Positions 8,862 to 18,327 of a stretch of 64,000 nucleotides of DNA are shown here, in pieces; the first letter of the stretch is position 1; the number at the start of each line of letters is the position of its first letter. The translations under genes were made by a program, and so were the position numbers. The DNA is from an uncultured Muribaculaceae bacterium (lineage in GTDB: Bacteria > Bacteroidota > Bacteroidia > Bacteroidales > Muribaculaceae): NCBI GenBank assembly GCA_910578395.1, contig CAJTPZ010000005.1, forward strand, positions 62,001 through 126,000. Reading direction: 5' to 3'. The notes under the pieces were generated by a model. It did not search any database, was not told the origin of the DNA, and saw only the letters and a program-made list of their open reading frames with translations.

Positions 8862-8873
8862 AGTATTAATACT
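8862..8873 (+). promoter_or_regulatory. 12-bp perfect palindrome upstream of fabH
   Basis: AGTATTAATACT is a perfect palindrome ending 23 bases before the fabH start codon, in the 195-base spacer after rpmF. It could be an operator for a dimeric regulator. No known fatty-acid regulator site is recognised and no consensus promoter is seen in the spacer. Confidence 0.3.
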
Positions 8874-8896
8874 ACTATAGTCAAAATACTTCAGCC

Positions 8897-9880
8897 ATGC
8901 TCAATGCACGCATATCAGGCATAGCCTCATATCTGCCGGACGACATTCTCGACAATGAGATGTTGTCGAAGATGGTAGATACCAACGACGAGTGGATCAC
9001 AACCCGTGTAGGTATCAAAGAACGCCGTATCCTGAAAAAAGAGAATACCGGCTCGTCGTATCTCGGCATCAAGGCTGTTGAAAAACTGCTTGAGTCGACA
9101 GGAACGAAACCTGAAGAGGTCGAGTTGGTAATCTGCGCAACTTCAAATCCTGATTACCGTTTCCCGTCAACAGCATCGGTCATTGCCCACGGTTGTGGAC
9201 TGAGTGGTGCCTATGCCTATGATATTCAGGCTGCATGTGCCGGTTTTATTGTGGCTCTTGAAGATGCCGCCGCATACGTGAAGTCAGGGTTGCGGAAGAA
9301 GGTTGTGGTTGTCGCAGCCGAAAAAATGTCGTCGATGGTCAACTATAAGGACCGTTCGACATGCGCGCTTTTTGGTGATGGAGCCGGTGCTGTGCTGGTT
9401 GAGCCGACCGAGGAACCTGTAGGTGTAATCGATGCAGTCTTTCATGTAGACGGTACCGGTCTCGAGCATCTTTACATGCGTGCCGGTGGCTCTGTTCATC
9501 CTGCCTGTCAGGAGACGCTTGATGCCGGGGACCATTATCTTTTCCAGGATGGCCGGCATGTCTACAAGCATGCCGTGACCGATATGCTCACTTCTTCGCT
9601 TTCGATCATGGAGCGTAACGGTCTTTCAGTCGAAGATATCAACTGGCTGGTGCCACATCAGGCTAATCTGCGCATTATCGAGGCTGTTTCGTCGCGCGCC
9701 GGCGTTCCCTCGGAAAAAGTGCTTGTCAATATCGAACATACCGGTAACACGAGCGCCGCTTCGATACCTTTGTGTCTCGACGAGTACAAAGGTCGTCTGA
9801 AGAAGGGTGACAAGATCATTCTTACGGCTTTCGGTGCGGGATTCACATGGGGTGCAATGTACCTCATCTGGGATCTTTGA
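8897..9880 (+). CDS. fabH: 3-oxoacyl-ACP synthase III
   Basis: Beta-ketoacyl-ACP synthase III (327 residues) condenses acetyl-CoA with malonyl-ACP to start fatty-acid chains. The catalytic triad is visible: Cys114 in DIQAACAGF, His in VPHQANLR, and Asn in EHTGNTSAAS. The N-terminal ITGIASYLP-like block (ISGIASYLPDDILDN) and the DEWITTRVGIKERR motif match the family. Length is usual. It follows rpmF by 195 bases and is closed by a terminator at 9905. The ATG at 8897 is the first methionine compatible with the conserved N-terminus. Confidence 0.96.
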   Translation: MLNARISGIASYLPDDILDNEMLSKMVDTNDEWITTRVGIKERRILKKENTGSSYLGIKAVEKLLESTGTKPEEVELVICATSNPDYRFPSTASVIAHGCGLSGAYAYDIQAACAGFIVALEDAAAYVKSGLRKKVVVVAAEKMSSMVNYKDRSTCALFGDGAGAVLVEPTEEPVGVIDAVFHVDGTGLEHLYMRAGGSVHPACQETLDAGDHYLFQDGRHVYKHAVTDMLTSSLSIMERNGLSVEDINWLVPHQANLRIIEAVSSRAGVPSEKVLVNIEHTGNTSAASIPLCLDEYKGRLKKGDKIILTAFGAGFTWGAMYLIWDL

Positions 9881-9904
9881 CGGTCTGTTTTCGCAAGAGT
9901 TAAC

Positions 9905-9936
9905 AAAAAGTAGCATCCAAGGGGGTGCTATTTTTT
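9905..9936 (+). terminator. Rho-independent terminator after fabH
   Basis: Stem TAGCATCC / GGGTGCTA (one T-G pair) with a four-base loop, preceded by an A-tract and followed by six T residues, 24 bases past the fabH stop. Confidence 0.85.
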
Positions 9937-9967
9937 GTTATTTATTCGATAGGTATATACCATTAAG

Positions 9968-10975
9968 ATGGAAAAACAACAGTCAAAGACCATGAATGAA
10001 AATAAAAATGTGAATTCTGCAGAAGAGACCGGCGCAGAGATCAAAAGCATAGATGAGATTCTCGGAGGGATGACATCGCCAAATGTGAAGGAAGGGCATA
10101 AGGCAGGTTTTGTCAATATTGTCGGAAATCCCAATGTGGGAAAGTCAACGTTGATGAACGATCTGGTAGGCGAGCGTGTGAGCATTATCACGTCGAAGGC
10201 TCAGACAACCCGTCACCGTATAATGGGCATAGTCAACACTCCGGCTTATCAGATTGTCTTTTCTGATACACCGGGGGTGCTTAAGCCGAAATATAAGCTG
10301 CAGGAATCAATGCTTGAGTTTTCGGAAGGCGCACTGACCGACGCTGATGTGCTGCTTTATGTGACAGATGTGGTGGAGGACCCGACGAAGAATGCCGATT
10401 TTCTTGCGCGTGTCGCAAAAGAAGATGTACCGGTGCTTCTGGTTATAAACAAGATAGACCTTTTAAAGGGGCAGGATGATCTGATAGCCATAGTCGACCG
10501 GTGGAAGGCTCTGCTTCCCAAGGCTGAGATATTTCCTACTTCGGCTTTGGAGAGGTTCAATACGTCCAACCTGATGAAGCGTATTGTGGAGCTCCTGCCG
10601 GTTTCGGCACCGTATTTCGGAAAGGATGCTCTGACAGACAAGCCGGCACGGTTTTTTGTAACGGAGATAATCAGGGAGAAAATCCTGTTGAATTATGATA
10701 AGGAGGTGCCTTATTCAACAGAGGTTATTGTCGAGAAATTTGAAGAGAAGCCTGGGTCAATCCATATCATGGCGGTGGTGTATGTGGAGCGAGACAGCCA
10801 GAAGGGCATTCTTATAGGCAAAGGCGGCAGTATGCTCAAGAGAGTGGGCATGGAGTCGCGCAAGGATATCGAGACTTTCTTTGGCAAGAGGGTGTTTCTT
10901 GAATTGTTTGTCAAGGTAGAGCCTAACTGGCGAAACAGGGAGAATAAGCTCAAGGCTTTTGGCTATGTTGAGTGA
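9968..10975 (+). CDS. era: GTPase Era
   Basis: Era (335 residues) is an essential GTPase that binds 16S rRNA and assists 30S maturation. G1 GNPNVGKST, G2 region SKAQTTRHR, G3 DTPGVLKPK and G4 NKID are all present in the N-terminal domain (about 45-210). The C-terminal KH domain includes the GILIGKGGSMLKRVG loop. An N-terminal extension of about 45 polar residues precedes the G domain, longer than in E. coli Era; an internal ATG at 9998 would shorten it. der follows 42 bases later, the pairing common in Bacteroidetes. Confidence 0.95.
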   Translation: MEKQQSKTMNENKNVNSAEETGAEIKSIDEILGGMTSPNVKEGHKAGFVNIVGNPNVGKSTLMNDLVGERVSIITSKAQTTRHRIMGIVNTPAYQIVFSDTPGVLKPKYKLQESMLEFSEGALTDADVLLYVTDVVEDPTKNADFLARVAKEDVPVLLVINKIDLLKGQDDLIAIVDRWKALLPKAEIFPTSALERFNTSNLMKRIVELLPVSAPYFGKDALTDKPARFFVTEIIREKILLNYDKEVPYSTEVIVEKFEEKPGSIHIMAVVYVERDSQKGILIGKGGSMLKRVGMESRKDIETFFGKRVFLELFVKVEPNWRNRENKLKAFGYVE

Positions 10976-11017
10976 GGTTTGTGAAAATTTGCTTAACTTA
11001 GCAAAAAATATAATCCA

Positions 11018-12337
11018 ATGGGACAGCTTGTAGCAATAGTAGGCCGACCGAACGTGGGTAAGTCCACCCTGTTCAACCGCCTCACACAATCGAGGACGGC
11101 TATAGTGGACGAGACTGCCGGAACGACGCGCGACCGCCAATATGGCAAGGTCGATTGGAATGGAAAGGAATTTTCCATTGTCGACACCGGTGGCTGGGTG
11201 GTGAATTCTGAAGATATATTTGAGGGAGAGATCAACAAGCAGGTTGCTCTTGCTATCGAGCAGGCTGATGAAATCTTGTTTGTGGTCGATGCCATGAACG
11301 GAGTGACCGACCTTGACGACCACGTTGCAGAGATACTCAGGAAGTCTTCTAAGCCGGTGCTTCTTGTCGCCAATAAAGTCGACAGCAACGAGTGGGTGTA
11401 TAACGTTCCTGAATTCTATAGCCTCGGACTCGGGGAGCCATGGCCAGTGTCGGCAGTAAACGGTTACGGCACCGGAGACCTTCTTGATGAAGTCGTACAT
11501 AAGCTGCCGGAGAGGAACGAAGATGAGGAGGCTGCGCTCGAGGATATCCCCAAGTTTGCGATAGTGGGTCGCCCTAATGCCGGCAAATCATCGATAATCA
11601 ACGCATTTATCGGAGAGGAGCGCAATATCGTCACAGATATCGCCGGTACTACCCGCGACAGCATCTATACCCGTTACAATAAATACGGATTTGATTTTTA
11701 TCTTGTAGACACTGCCGGCATACGCAAGAAAGCAAAGGTTAACGAGGATATCGAATATTATTCGGTGATACGCTCCATACGTGCCATCGAGGCATCGGAT
11801 GTGTGCATACTGATGATTGACGCTACCCGTGGCATAGAAGCTCAGGACTGTAATATCTTCTCTCTTATACAGAGAAACAAGAAGGGGCTTGTGGTGTGTG
11901 TGAACAAATGGGATCTTGTCAAGGATAAATCACAGGTTGCCATCAAGCATTTTGAGGATGCGATAAGAAACAAGTTCGCTCCCTTTATGGATTTTCCGAT
12001 TATTTTCGGTTCTGCCCTTACCAAGCAGCGAATCTACAAAGTGCTTGAGACGGCGGTCGATGTTTATAAGAACCGTCGTCGCGAGGTGCCTACTCATCAG
12101 CTTAACACTGTGCTTCATGAGGACATTGCCGCATATCCGCCTCCAGCCAACAAGGGAAAGTACATAAAGATAAAGTACATCACGATGCTCAAAGGATCGC
12201 GTATCCCGACATTTATCTTCTTCTGTAATCTGCCGCAGTGGGTGAAAGAGCCTTATCGACGTTATCTTGAAAATAAGATACGTTCTCATTGGGATTTCCA
12301 TGGGACGCCTATAAACCTGTTCATGCGCGAGAAATGA
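11018..12337 (+). CDS. der: Ribosome biogenesis GTPase Der (EngA)
   Basis: Der (439 residues) contains two tandem G domains and a KH-like C-terminal domain and acts in assembly of the 50S subunit. G1 motifs are GRPNVGKST (near residue 8) and GRPNAGKSS (near residue 186). G3 motifs are DTGGW and DTAGI, and G4 motifs are NKVD and NKWD. The tail VKEPYRRYLENKIRSHWDFHGTPINLFMREK is the conserved Der C-terminus. Its stop codon overlaps the start of the next gene as ATGA, so the HAD gene is probably translationally coupled to it. Confidence 0.97.
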   Translation: MGQLVAIVGRPNVGKSTLFNRLTQSRTAIVDETAGTTRDRQYGKVDWNGKEFSIVDTGGWVVNSEDIFEGEINKQVALAIEQADEILFVVDAMNGVTDLDDHVAEILRKSSKPVLLVANKVDSNEWVYNVPEFYSLGLGEPWPVSAVNGYGTGDLLDEVVHKLPERNEDEEAALEDIPKFAIVGRPNAGKSSIINAFIGEERNIVTDIAGTTRDSIYTRYNKYGFDFYLVDTAGIRKKAKVNEDIEYYSVIRSIRAIEASDVCILMIDATRGIEAQDCNIFSLIQRNKKGLVVCVNKWDLVKDKSQVAIKHFEDAIRNKFAPFMDFPIIFGSALTKQRIYKVLETAVDVYKNRRREVPTHQLNTVLHEDIAAYPPPANKGKYIKIKYITMLKGSRIPTFIFFCNLPQWVKEPYRRYLENKIRSHWDFHGTPINLFMREK

Positions 12338-13014
12338 TAAAAGCGGCTCTTGTCGACATGGACGGTACGCTCTATGATTCGATGCCGTTTCATTCAAAGG
12401 CCTGGCATAGGCTTATGAATGAAATCGGTATTGAAGCTCCAGAGGATGAATTTTATCTCGATGAGGGCATGACGGGGGCCGCTACTGTCAACAAGCTTGC
12501 CATGAAAGCATGGAACAAGTGTTTCAGCAAGGAAGAGTGTGATGCTCTATATGCCCGAAAGGCTGCATATTTCCGGGAACTTGGAGCTCCCGGGCTTATG
12601 CCTGGAGCCGACAGGGTTATTGCCGGTCTTATGAGGCGTGGCATTGTATGCGTACTTGTGACTGGATCGGGACAAAATTCACTTCTTTGCCGTCTTGACA
12701 GTGATTTCCCCGATGCATTTCCTCAATGCCGCCGGGTGACAGCGAGAGATGTATCCAACGGAAAGCCTCATCCGGAGCCTTTTTTGCGCGGAGCTGCTTT
12801 GGCGGGAGTCAGGCCGGAGGAGTGTATCGCGATAGATAATGCCCCTCTTGGTGTAGAGTCGGCTTCAAGGGCCGGGACAGTGGCTATAGGCGTGTGTACG
12901 GGACCGATACCGGCCTATGTGCTTGAAAAAGCAGGTGCCAGCATAGTTTACGGGTCAATGGATGAACTTGCCGATGGTCTTGACGTTTTACTGGATTCAT
13001 TAACGATGTTGTAA
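12334..13014 (+). CDS. HAD-superfamily phosphatase (beta-phosphoglucomutase-like)
   Basis: A 226-residue HAD hydrolase. Motif I VDMDGTLYDS (nucleophile Asp), motif II VTGSGQ, motif III Lys in GKPHPEPF, and motif IV AIDNAPLGVESA are all in place. A helical cap lies after motif I (about residues 15-85). The resemblance to the beta-phosphoglucomutase/phosphatase subgroup suggests a small sugar-phosphate substrate, but it cannot be named from sequence. The start at 12334 overlaps the der stop by four bases; an upstream ATG at 12289 would put 15 residues inside the conserved der tail and is rejected. aroB follows after 14 bases. Confidence 0.85.
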   Translation: MIKAALVDMDGTLYDSMPFHSKAWHRLMNEIGIEAPEDEFYLDEGMTGAATVNKLAMKAWNKCFSKEECDALYARKAAYFRELGAPGLMPGADRVIAGLMRRGIVCVLVTGSGQNSLLCRLDSDFPDAFPQCRRVTARDVSNGKPHPEPFLRGAALAGVRPEECIAIDNAPLGVESASRAGTVAIGVCTGPIPAYVLEKAGASIVYGSMDELADGLDVLLDSLTML

Positions 13015-13028
13015 ACAACTCTGATGCT

Positions 13029-14096
13029 ATGGAGAATAATGTCGTATTCACGAACTGTGTGGCAGAGGCTATCGACAGGATCGCCGAGACGATAAAGCCG
13101 ACTAAAACTTTTGTGGTTGTAGATGAGAACACAATGTCGGCCGCACTTCCTGTTGTCAGTCATGACAGTGCTACCATCAAAGATGCTTTTGTGATAATGG
13201 TGAAGCCTGGCGACGAGAATAAAAATCTTGAGTCGTTAAGCTATATATGGCAGCAGCTTGGAGATGCAGGTGCTACGCGTCATTCCATGCTTGTGAATCT
13301 TGGAGGGGGCGTTGTGACCGATATGGGGGCTTTTGCCGCAGCGACATTCAAACGTGGAATCCGCTTTGTGAATGTGCCTACGACGCTTCTCGCAGCAGTA
13401 GATGCATCGGTGGGAGGAAAGACAGGCATCAATTTCAATGGCCTTAAAAACGAGATAGGCGCTTTTAAGAATGCCGATCAGGTAATTGTCTCATCAATAT
13501 TTTTCAACACACTCTCGGCTACCGAGATGCGTTCGGGATATGGAGAGATGCTGAAACATGCGCTGATCAAGGGTCCGGACATGCTCAATGACCTTATGAG
13601 GCAGGATGTTCTGGAAGTGGGGAGCGAACGGATGCTCGACCTTCTTAAGGAGAATGTGGGCGTCAAGCAGGATATTGTGTTTCAGGATCCTACGGAGAAG
13701 GGGCTTAGAAAGGCTCTGAATCTCGGACACACGACAGGACATGCGTTTGAGTCACTTGCACTGAAGCGTAACTCTCCTATACCTCATGGTTACGCCGTTG
13801 CCTATGGTCTGGTCGTGGAGTTGATTCTGTCGGTTATGCAAAAGGGATTTCCTGCAGAGACGATGCGCCGGATTGCAGGTTATATCTATGAGAATTACCG
13901 TGCATTTGCCATCACATGCAATGACTATGATGAACTGATAGGTTTCATGAAGCATGACAAGAAGAATGTGGATGCATCGGAAATAAATTTCACACTGCTA
14001 CATGACGTGGGAGTACTTGCACTTGACAGTACCGCAAGTGTCAAGGAGATAGAGGCCGCTCTTGATATATACCGTGATGTGATGCATCTCGACTAA
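13029..14096 (+). CDS. aroB: 3-dehydroquinate synthase
   Basis: AroB (355 residues) converts DAHP to 3-dehydroquinate, the second step of the shikimate pathway, using NAD+ and a metal ion. The glycine-rich NAD+ site MLVNLGGGVVTDMGAFAAATFKRG is followed by the hallmark VPTTLLAAVDASVGGKTGIN. The metal-binding region includes GYGEMLKHALI and LNLGHTTGHAFE. Length is normal. It lies 14 bases after the HAD gene in the same direction and is closed by a strong terminator at 14115. Confidence 0.96.
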   Translation: MENNVVFTNCVAEAIDRIAETIKPTKTFVVVDENTMSAALPVVSHDSATIKDAFVIMVKPGDENKNLESLSYIWQQLGDAGATRHSMLVNLGGGVVTDMGAFAAATFKRGIRFVNVPTTLLAAVDASVGGKTGINFNGLKNEIGAFKNADQVIVSSIFFNTLSATEMRSGYGEMLKHALIKGPDMLNDLMRQDVLEVGSERMLDLLKENVGVKQDIVFQDPTEKGLRKALNLGHTTGHAFESLALKRNSPIPHGYAVAYGLVVELILSVMQKGFPAETMRRIAGYIYENYRAFAITCNDYDELIGFMKHDKKNVDASEINFTLLHDVGVLALDSTASVKEIEAALDIYRDVMHLD

Positions 14097-14114
14097 AACA
14101 TAAAACATGATGAT

Positions 14115-14153
14115 TCTCCGGAGTGGTCATTTATGACATTCCGGAGATTTTTG
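14115..14153 (+). terminator. Rho-independent terminator after aroB
   Basis: Long stem with arms TCTCCGGAGTGGTCAT and ATGACATTCCGGAGA (one bulge, one G-U pair) and a two-base loop, followed by TTTTTGTTTT. An ATG at 14133 lies inside this hairpin, which argues against it as the start of the next gene. Confidence 0.87.
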
Positions 14154-14159
14154 TTTTGT

Positions 14160-14167
14160 TATCTTTG
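14160..14167 (+). promoter_or_regulatory. -7 box for the MATE gene
   Basis: TATCTTTG matches the -7 consensus and lies four bases before the ATG at 14172. No TTTG is present at the expected -33 position, which falls in the preceding terminator. If used, the mRNA would be essentially leaderless. Confidence 0.4.
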
Positions 14168-14171
14168 TGGT

Positions 14172-15500
14172 ATGAATCTCAACAGGCAGATATTGTCTCT
14201 GGCGTTGCCGGCAATAGTGAGCAATGTGACAGTGCCGTTGCTCGGACTTAGTGATACGGCGATATCGGGTCACTTGGGCTCAGCAGTGTTTATAGCTGCA
14301 ATCTCTGTAGGTTCGCTTATGATGAGCCAGATGACAGGAGTGCTTGTTTTTCTTAGAATGGGTACTACCGGCCTCACGGCGGTAGCTTATGGCAAAAAGG
14401 ATGAGAAGGGAATAGGTGAGATTTTCTCTTGTTCGCTGATGATAGCGTTTCTTCTTGGAATTTTACTGGTGCTTTTCCAGAAACCGATGCTTGTGTTACT
14501 GATGCATATTATCGGTCCTGACGCGGAGGTTAGGTCTTTGGCATCGGATTATTTCAGGATATGTGTTTCGGGAACTCCCGCGTTGCTTGGCACTATGGCA
14601 ATATCGGGCTGGTTTATAGGTATGCAGTCGACATTCTGGCCTATGATTATCTCGGTGACTGTGAATATTATAAATATACTCACAAGTTTTTTGCTGGTTT
14701 TTACTTTTGGCATAGGCTTCAAAGGCGTCGCTTATGGCACACTTGTGGCGAATTGTATCGGGTTGGTTCTTGCTTTCGTGTTTGCTTTGCGCATGGCTCC
14801 GGCCGGCACTCTGTGGTGTGGCTGGCATTCATTGTTCAGATTTGAATTATTGCGGCGTTTTTTCTCTGTAAATTCAAATATTTTTCTCAGATCGTTGTGT
14901 GTCATGTCGGTAACGATTGCAGTGAGTGCGTTTGGAGCACGACTCGGTTCGCTTACTCTGGCCACTAATGCTGTCATAGTGCAGTTCTTTATCTTTTTTT
15001 CGTATTTCATGGATGGTTTCGCATTTACAGGAGAAGCTCTTTGTGGCCGTAATTTCGGAGCCGGAGACCGCAACGGTCTTAATACTACGGTCAGGTATCT
15101 GCTATGGTGGTCGGCTGGTATCGCATTGGTGTTTACATTGCTTTACTCATCGGGATGGCAATGGGTGACCTGTTTGCTCACTGATGATATGGTAGTAAGG
15201 GAGTCTGTGTCGCAAAACCATATCTGGATACAATTGATACCGCTGTTTACGGTTCTGGCTTTTATCTATGACGGTTTTTTTATAGGCATTACATTTACGC
15301 GGCCTATGCTTATCGCTACATCGGTTGCTGTCGGGGTGTTTTTTATCGTTACATTGCCGTATCTTGACGGCAATGGAGGCGTGTCGTCAGCTTTCAGCAA
15401 CAATATTATATGGGGCGCATTTCTTGGTTATCTTTTTGTGCGGGGTGTGATATTGGCAGTGATATGGCATGGCAGGGTCATCCGAATCAACTCTTTATGA
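14172..15500 (+). CDS. MATE family efflux transporter (DinF-like)
   Basis: A 442-residue inner-membrane transporter of the MATE family, exporting drugs or metabolites against Na+ or H+. The N-terminus ILSLALPAIVSNVTVPLLGLSDTAISGHLG is the family signature, and about twelve hydrophobic segments follow, with the two-fold repeat seen again at the second half (VNSNIFLRSLCVMSVTIAVSAFGARLG). The start at 14172 is preferred because the upstream ATG at 14133 lies in the aroB terminator. The subgroup looks like DinF. Substrate is unknown. It stands alone between aroB and the nqr operon. Confidence 0.88.
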   Translation: MNLNRQILSLALPAIVSNVTVPLLGLSDTAISGHLGSAVFIAAISVGSLMMSQMTGVLVFLRMGTTGLTAVAYGKKDEKGIGEIFSCSLMIAFLLGILLVLFQKPMLVLLMHIIGPDAEVRSLASDYFRICVSGTPALLGTMAISGWFIGMQSTFWPMIISVTVNIINILTSFLLVFTFGIGFKGVAYGTLVANCIGLVLAFVFALRMAPAGTLWCGWHSLFRFELLRRFFSVNSNIFLRSLCVMSVTIAVSAFGARLGSLTLATNAVIVQFFIFFSYFMDGFAFTGEALCGRNFGAGDRNGLNTTVRYLLWWSAGIALVFTLLYSSGWQWVTCLLTDDMVVRESVSQNHIWIQLIPLFTVLAFIYDGFFIGITFTRPMLIATSVAVGVFFIVTLPYLDGNGGVSSAFSNNIIWGAFLGYLFVRGVILAVIWHGRVIRINSL

Positions 15501-15634
15501 AAGAGGCCATGCAACAGTATGTAATTATTAAGATTGCCGGGATGGATTGCCGGAATTACGAAATTTGAGGAGTTATCAGAAATCAGACCGGATAATGAAG
15601 TTATATTTTAAATGCAGATATTAGAAATTTTTAA

Positions 15635-15642
15635 TATTTTTG
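15635..15642 (+). promoter_or_regulatory. Possible -7 box for the nqr operon
   Basis: TATTTTTG fits the -7 consensus, 71 bases before the nqrA ATG, but no TTTG lies 19-21 bases upstream. It is the best candidate in the 212-base gap after the MATE gene. Confidence 0.4.
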
Positions 15643-15712
15643 TGTGATAACATTGACAACCATTAAATCCAGATGGCAGTCAGTGGTGTTTAATAAAAAA
15701 ATAAAAAGGCAG

Positions 15713-17065
15713 ATGGGAAAGCCTCTACATATAAAAAGAGGGCTGAATCTGAATTTATCGGGTGAGGCTCAGCGTCCGGTCAGTATCGTCGGTGTTCCGG
15801 TGGTCAGGCCTGAAACAGTGGCTCTGATTCCAGATGATTTCATCGGGATGACTCCGAAGATGGACGTAAGAGAAGGCATACATGTCGAGTGTGGCGAAGT
15901 CTTATGGCATGACAAGTCATACGATGATATAAAGGTTGTGTCTCCTGTTTCGGGCATAGTAAAAGCTGTGGTCAGGGGAGAGCGACGTAAAGTGCTGGCG
16001 GTGGAAATCACTCCGGACAATAACGTATCGACCACGTCTACGGCAAGTAGTGTGCCAGAAGGCGCCGATGCGATAAAGAGCGCTCTTATGGCTCAGGGTG
16101 TGTGGGCGCAGATGCGGCAATTGCCGTTTGATATTGTGCCCATGCCGACATCGGTGCCGCGCGATATATTTGTGACATTGTGGGATGCCGCCCCACTCGC
16201 TCCTGATATGTCGCTTGCATTGGAGGGCAACGAGGTATTGCTTGAAAAAGGGGTTTCGACATTGAAAGTGCTGACAAACGGCAATGTTTATGTCGGACGT
16301 GCTCCGGGCAGTGGAGTCAAGGATATTCCAGGCGCATATATGGTTGACGTGGATGGCGGATTTCCCGCTTCGTTGCCTTCTGTCCTGGCCGCTAACATAA
16401 GACCTGTCAACAAGGGGGAGACCGTGTGGACGCTTGATGCGATGACTTTGATGCGGATCGGCCAGGTAGCGGCAGGAAAGGGTGTGAACTGGACGGCACC
16501 TGTGGCTGTGACAGGAAGCGAGGTTAATAAGCCGTGTTACGTGACGGCTCCGGCAGGGGCCTCGATGAAGTCGCTTCTTGCCGAAAGTGTTAAGAATTCA
16601 GGGCATGAACGTGTGATCTCCGGTAATGTTCTTACCGGAATTAATGTAGGATTAGACGGTTATCTGCGGTATCCTTATACACAGGTGACCGTAATTCCGG
16701 AGGGAGATGATGTGAGCGAGTTTATGGGATGGGCGTCGATCATGCCCGACAAGATGAGTGAAAGCAGGTCTTTTCCTGGACATTTTCTGAAAAGGCGTCG
16801 TTTTTCGCCTGACGCACGCCTCAACGGCGGTCGTCGCGCAATGATATTGTCGGGGCAGTATGACAATTATATACCGATGGATATAATGGCGGAGTATCTT
16901 GTAAAAGCTATACTTGCGCGAGATATAGACAGAATGGAGGCTTTGGGTATCTATGAAGTAACACCAGCTGATTTCGCTGCAGCGGAGTATGCTGACGCCT
17001 CGAAGCTCGAACTACAGAAAATAGTGAGGGAAGGACTTGATTTTCTGCGTCATGAAACTTTTTAA
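15713..17065 (+). CDS. nqrA: Na+-translocating NADH:quinone reductase subunit A
   Basis: NqrA (450 residues) is the peripheral subunit of the Na+-pumping NADH:ubiquinone/menaquinone oxidoreductase, associated with quinone binding. It begins MGKPLHIKRGLNLNLSGEA, matching the family start; an upstream TTG-type start with 23 extra basic residues is rejected. Conserved stretches include LIPDDFIGMTPKMDVREGIHVECGEVLWHDK, VVSPVSGIVKAVVRGERRKVLAVEI and the C-terminal PMDIMAEYLVKAILARDIDRMEALGIYEV. It is the first of six consecutive nqr genes in the usual A-F order. Confidence 0.96.
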   Translation: MGKPLHIKRGLNLNLSGEAQRPVSIVGVPVVRPETVALIPDDFIGMTPKMDVREGIHVECGEVLWHDKSYDDIKVVSPVSGIVKAVVRGERRKVLAVEITPDNNVSTTSTASSVPEGADAIKSALMAQGVWAQMRQLPFDIVPMPTSVPRDIFVTLWDAAPLAPDMSLALEGNEVLLEKGVSTLKVLTNGNVYVGRAPGSGVKDIPGAYMVDVDGGFPASLPSVLAANIRPVNKGETVWTLDAMTLMRIGQVAAGKGVNWTAPVAVTGSEVNKPCYVTAPAGASMKSLLAESVKNSGHERVISGNVLTGINVGLDGYLRYPYTQVTVIPEGDDVSEFMGWASIMPDKMSESRSFPGHFLKRRRFSPDARLNGGRRAMILSGQYDNYIPMDIMAEYLVKAILARDIDRMEALGIYEVTPADFAAAEYADASKLELQKIVREGLDFLRHETF

Positions 17066-17097
17066 TACATTTCAGGCTCTAAAATAAAGAACTGAGG

Positions 17098-18315
17098 ATG
17101 AAAGCACTGAAAAAACTGATGGACCGTCTGCGCCCCAGATTTGAGAAGGGTGGCGGACTACATGCCTTAAAGTCGGTCTACGATGGCATGGACACGTTCC
17201 TTTTCACACCGTCGGAGACTTCGAAGTCGGGTGTGCACATTCATGATAATATAGACTCTAAACGGGTCATGATCATAGTTGTGCTGTCACTGGTGCCTTG
17301 TATGCTTTTCGGAATGTACAATACCGGTTATCAGCACTGGCTTGCTTGCGGCGCTATGGAGTTCCCGTTTCTGGATCTGATGCTTTATGGATTCCTGGCG
17401 GTCCTGCCACGTATTGTGGTCGCCTATATGGTAGGACTCGGGATTGAGTTTTTTGTCGCACAGTTGCGCGGCGAGGAGATACAGGAGGGTTTTCTTGTGA
17501 CAGGCTTTCTTATCCCGCTTATCTGCCCTGTGGAAACTCCGCTTTGGATGATTGCTGTGGCTACGGCTTTTTCGGTGATCTTTGTCAAGGAGGTATTCGG
17601 CGGTACGGGGTACAACGTGTTCAATGTCGCACTCGTGACGCGCGCTTTCCTGTTTTTTGCTTATCCGTCGCAGATGAGCGGCGACAATGTGTTTGTATCC
17701 ACAAAGTCGATACTCGGGTTTGGCGGAAATGCTCCCGACGGCTTTACCGGCGCGACTCCTCTGGGGCAGATCGCTACGGCAGATGTGACGTCGGGAGGCA
17801 GTGTGATGCCTCTTGGACTTGACGGCACACCTATCGACTCATGGCAGAGCTTCATAGGGCTTATTCCCGGATCGTTCGGCGAGACATCGACTCTCTGCGT
17901 GCTTATAGGCGCGGTCATACTTCTCGCCACGGGTATAGCAAGCTGGAAAATAATCGTGTCGGCAGTTGCCGGCGGCCTGGCGATGGGAGCAATCGCACAT
18001 GCGTGTGCCTCGCCTTTATATCCGATGAGTTTTGTCGATCCGTTTGACCAACTGATGCTTGGCGGATTTGCATTCGCGGTAGTTTTTATGGCGACTGATC
18101 CGGTGACAGCAGCCCGCACAGAGGCAGGCAAGTGGATCTATGGATTTCTGGTGGGGGCGGTCGCCATTCTCATACGCACCTACAATAATGGATATCCTGA
18201 AGGCGCCATGCTTGCGGTGCTTCTGATGAACGCACTGGCTCCGCTTATCGATTATTGTGTGGTCGAGGCCAATGTGGCCCGTCGCCGTCGCAGAACAAAG
18301 ATGTTGACCGACTAA
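17098..18315 (+). CDS. nqrB: Na+-NQR subunit B
   Basis: NqrB (405 residues) is a membrane subunit carrying a covalent FMN and part of the Na+ path. The flavinylation motif appears as DGFTGATPLG, with the Thr of TGAT as the expected attachment site. Hydrophobic segments include VMIIVVLSLVPCMLFGMYN and later FAFAVVFMATDPVTAARTEAGKW. The N-terminal soluble part, LRPRFEKGGGLHALKSVYDGMDTFLF, is typical. It begins 32 bases after nqrA. Confidence 0.96.
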   Translation: MKALKKLMDRLRPRFEKGGGLHALKSVYDGMDTFLFTPSETSKSGVHIHDNIDSKRVMIIVVLSLVPCMLFGMYNTGYQHWLACGAMEFPFLDLMLYGFLAVLPRIVVAYMVGLGIEFFVAQLRGEEIQEGFLVTGFLIPLICPVETPLWMIAVATAFSVIFVKEVFGGTGYNVFNVALVTRAFLFFAYPSQMSGDNVFVSTKSILGFGGNAPDGFTGATPLGQIATADVTSGGSVMPLGLDGTPIDSWQSFIGLIPGSFGETSTLCVLIGAVILLATGIASWKIIVSAVAGGLAMGAIAHACASPLYPMSFVDPFDQLMLGGFAFAVVFMATDPVTAARTEAGKWIYGFLVGAVAILIRTYNNGYPEGAMLAVLLMNALAPLIDYCVVEANVARRRRRTKMLTD

Positions 18316-18327
18316 TCTACCGAGACA

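Noticed and set aside
8739..8924. 61-codon open frame between rpmF and fabH
   Set aside because: It overlaps the fabH start in another frame and has no recognisable features.
14133..14171. Upstream ATG start for the MATE gene
   Set aside because: It lies inside the aroB terminator hairpin; the family N-terminus begins at 14172.
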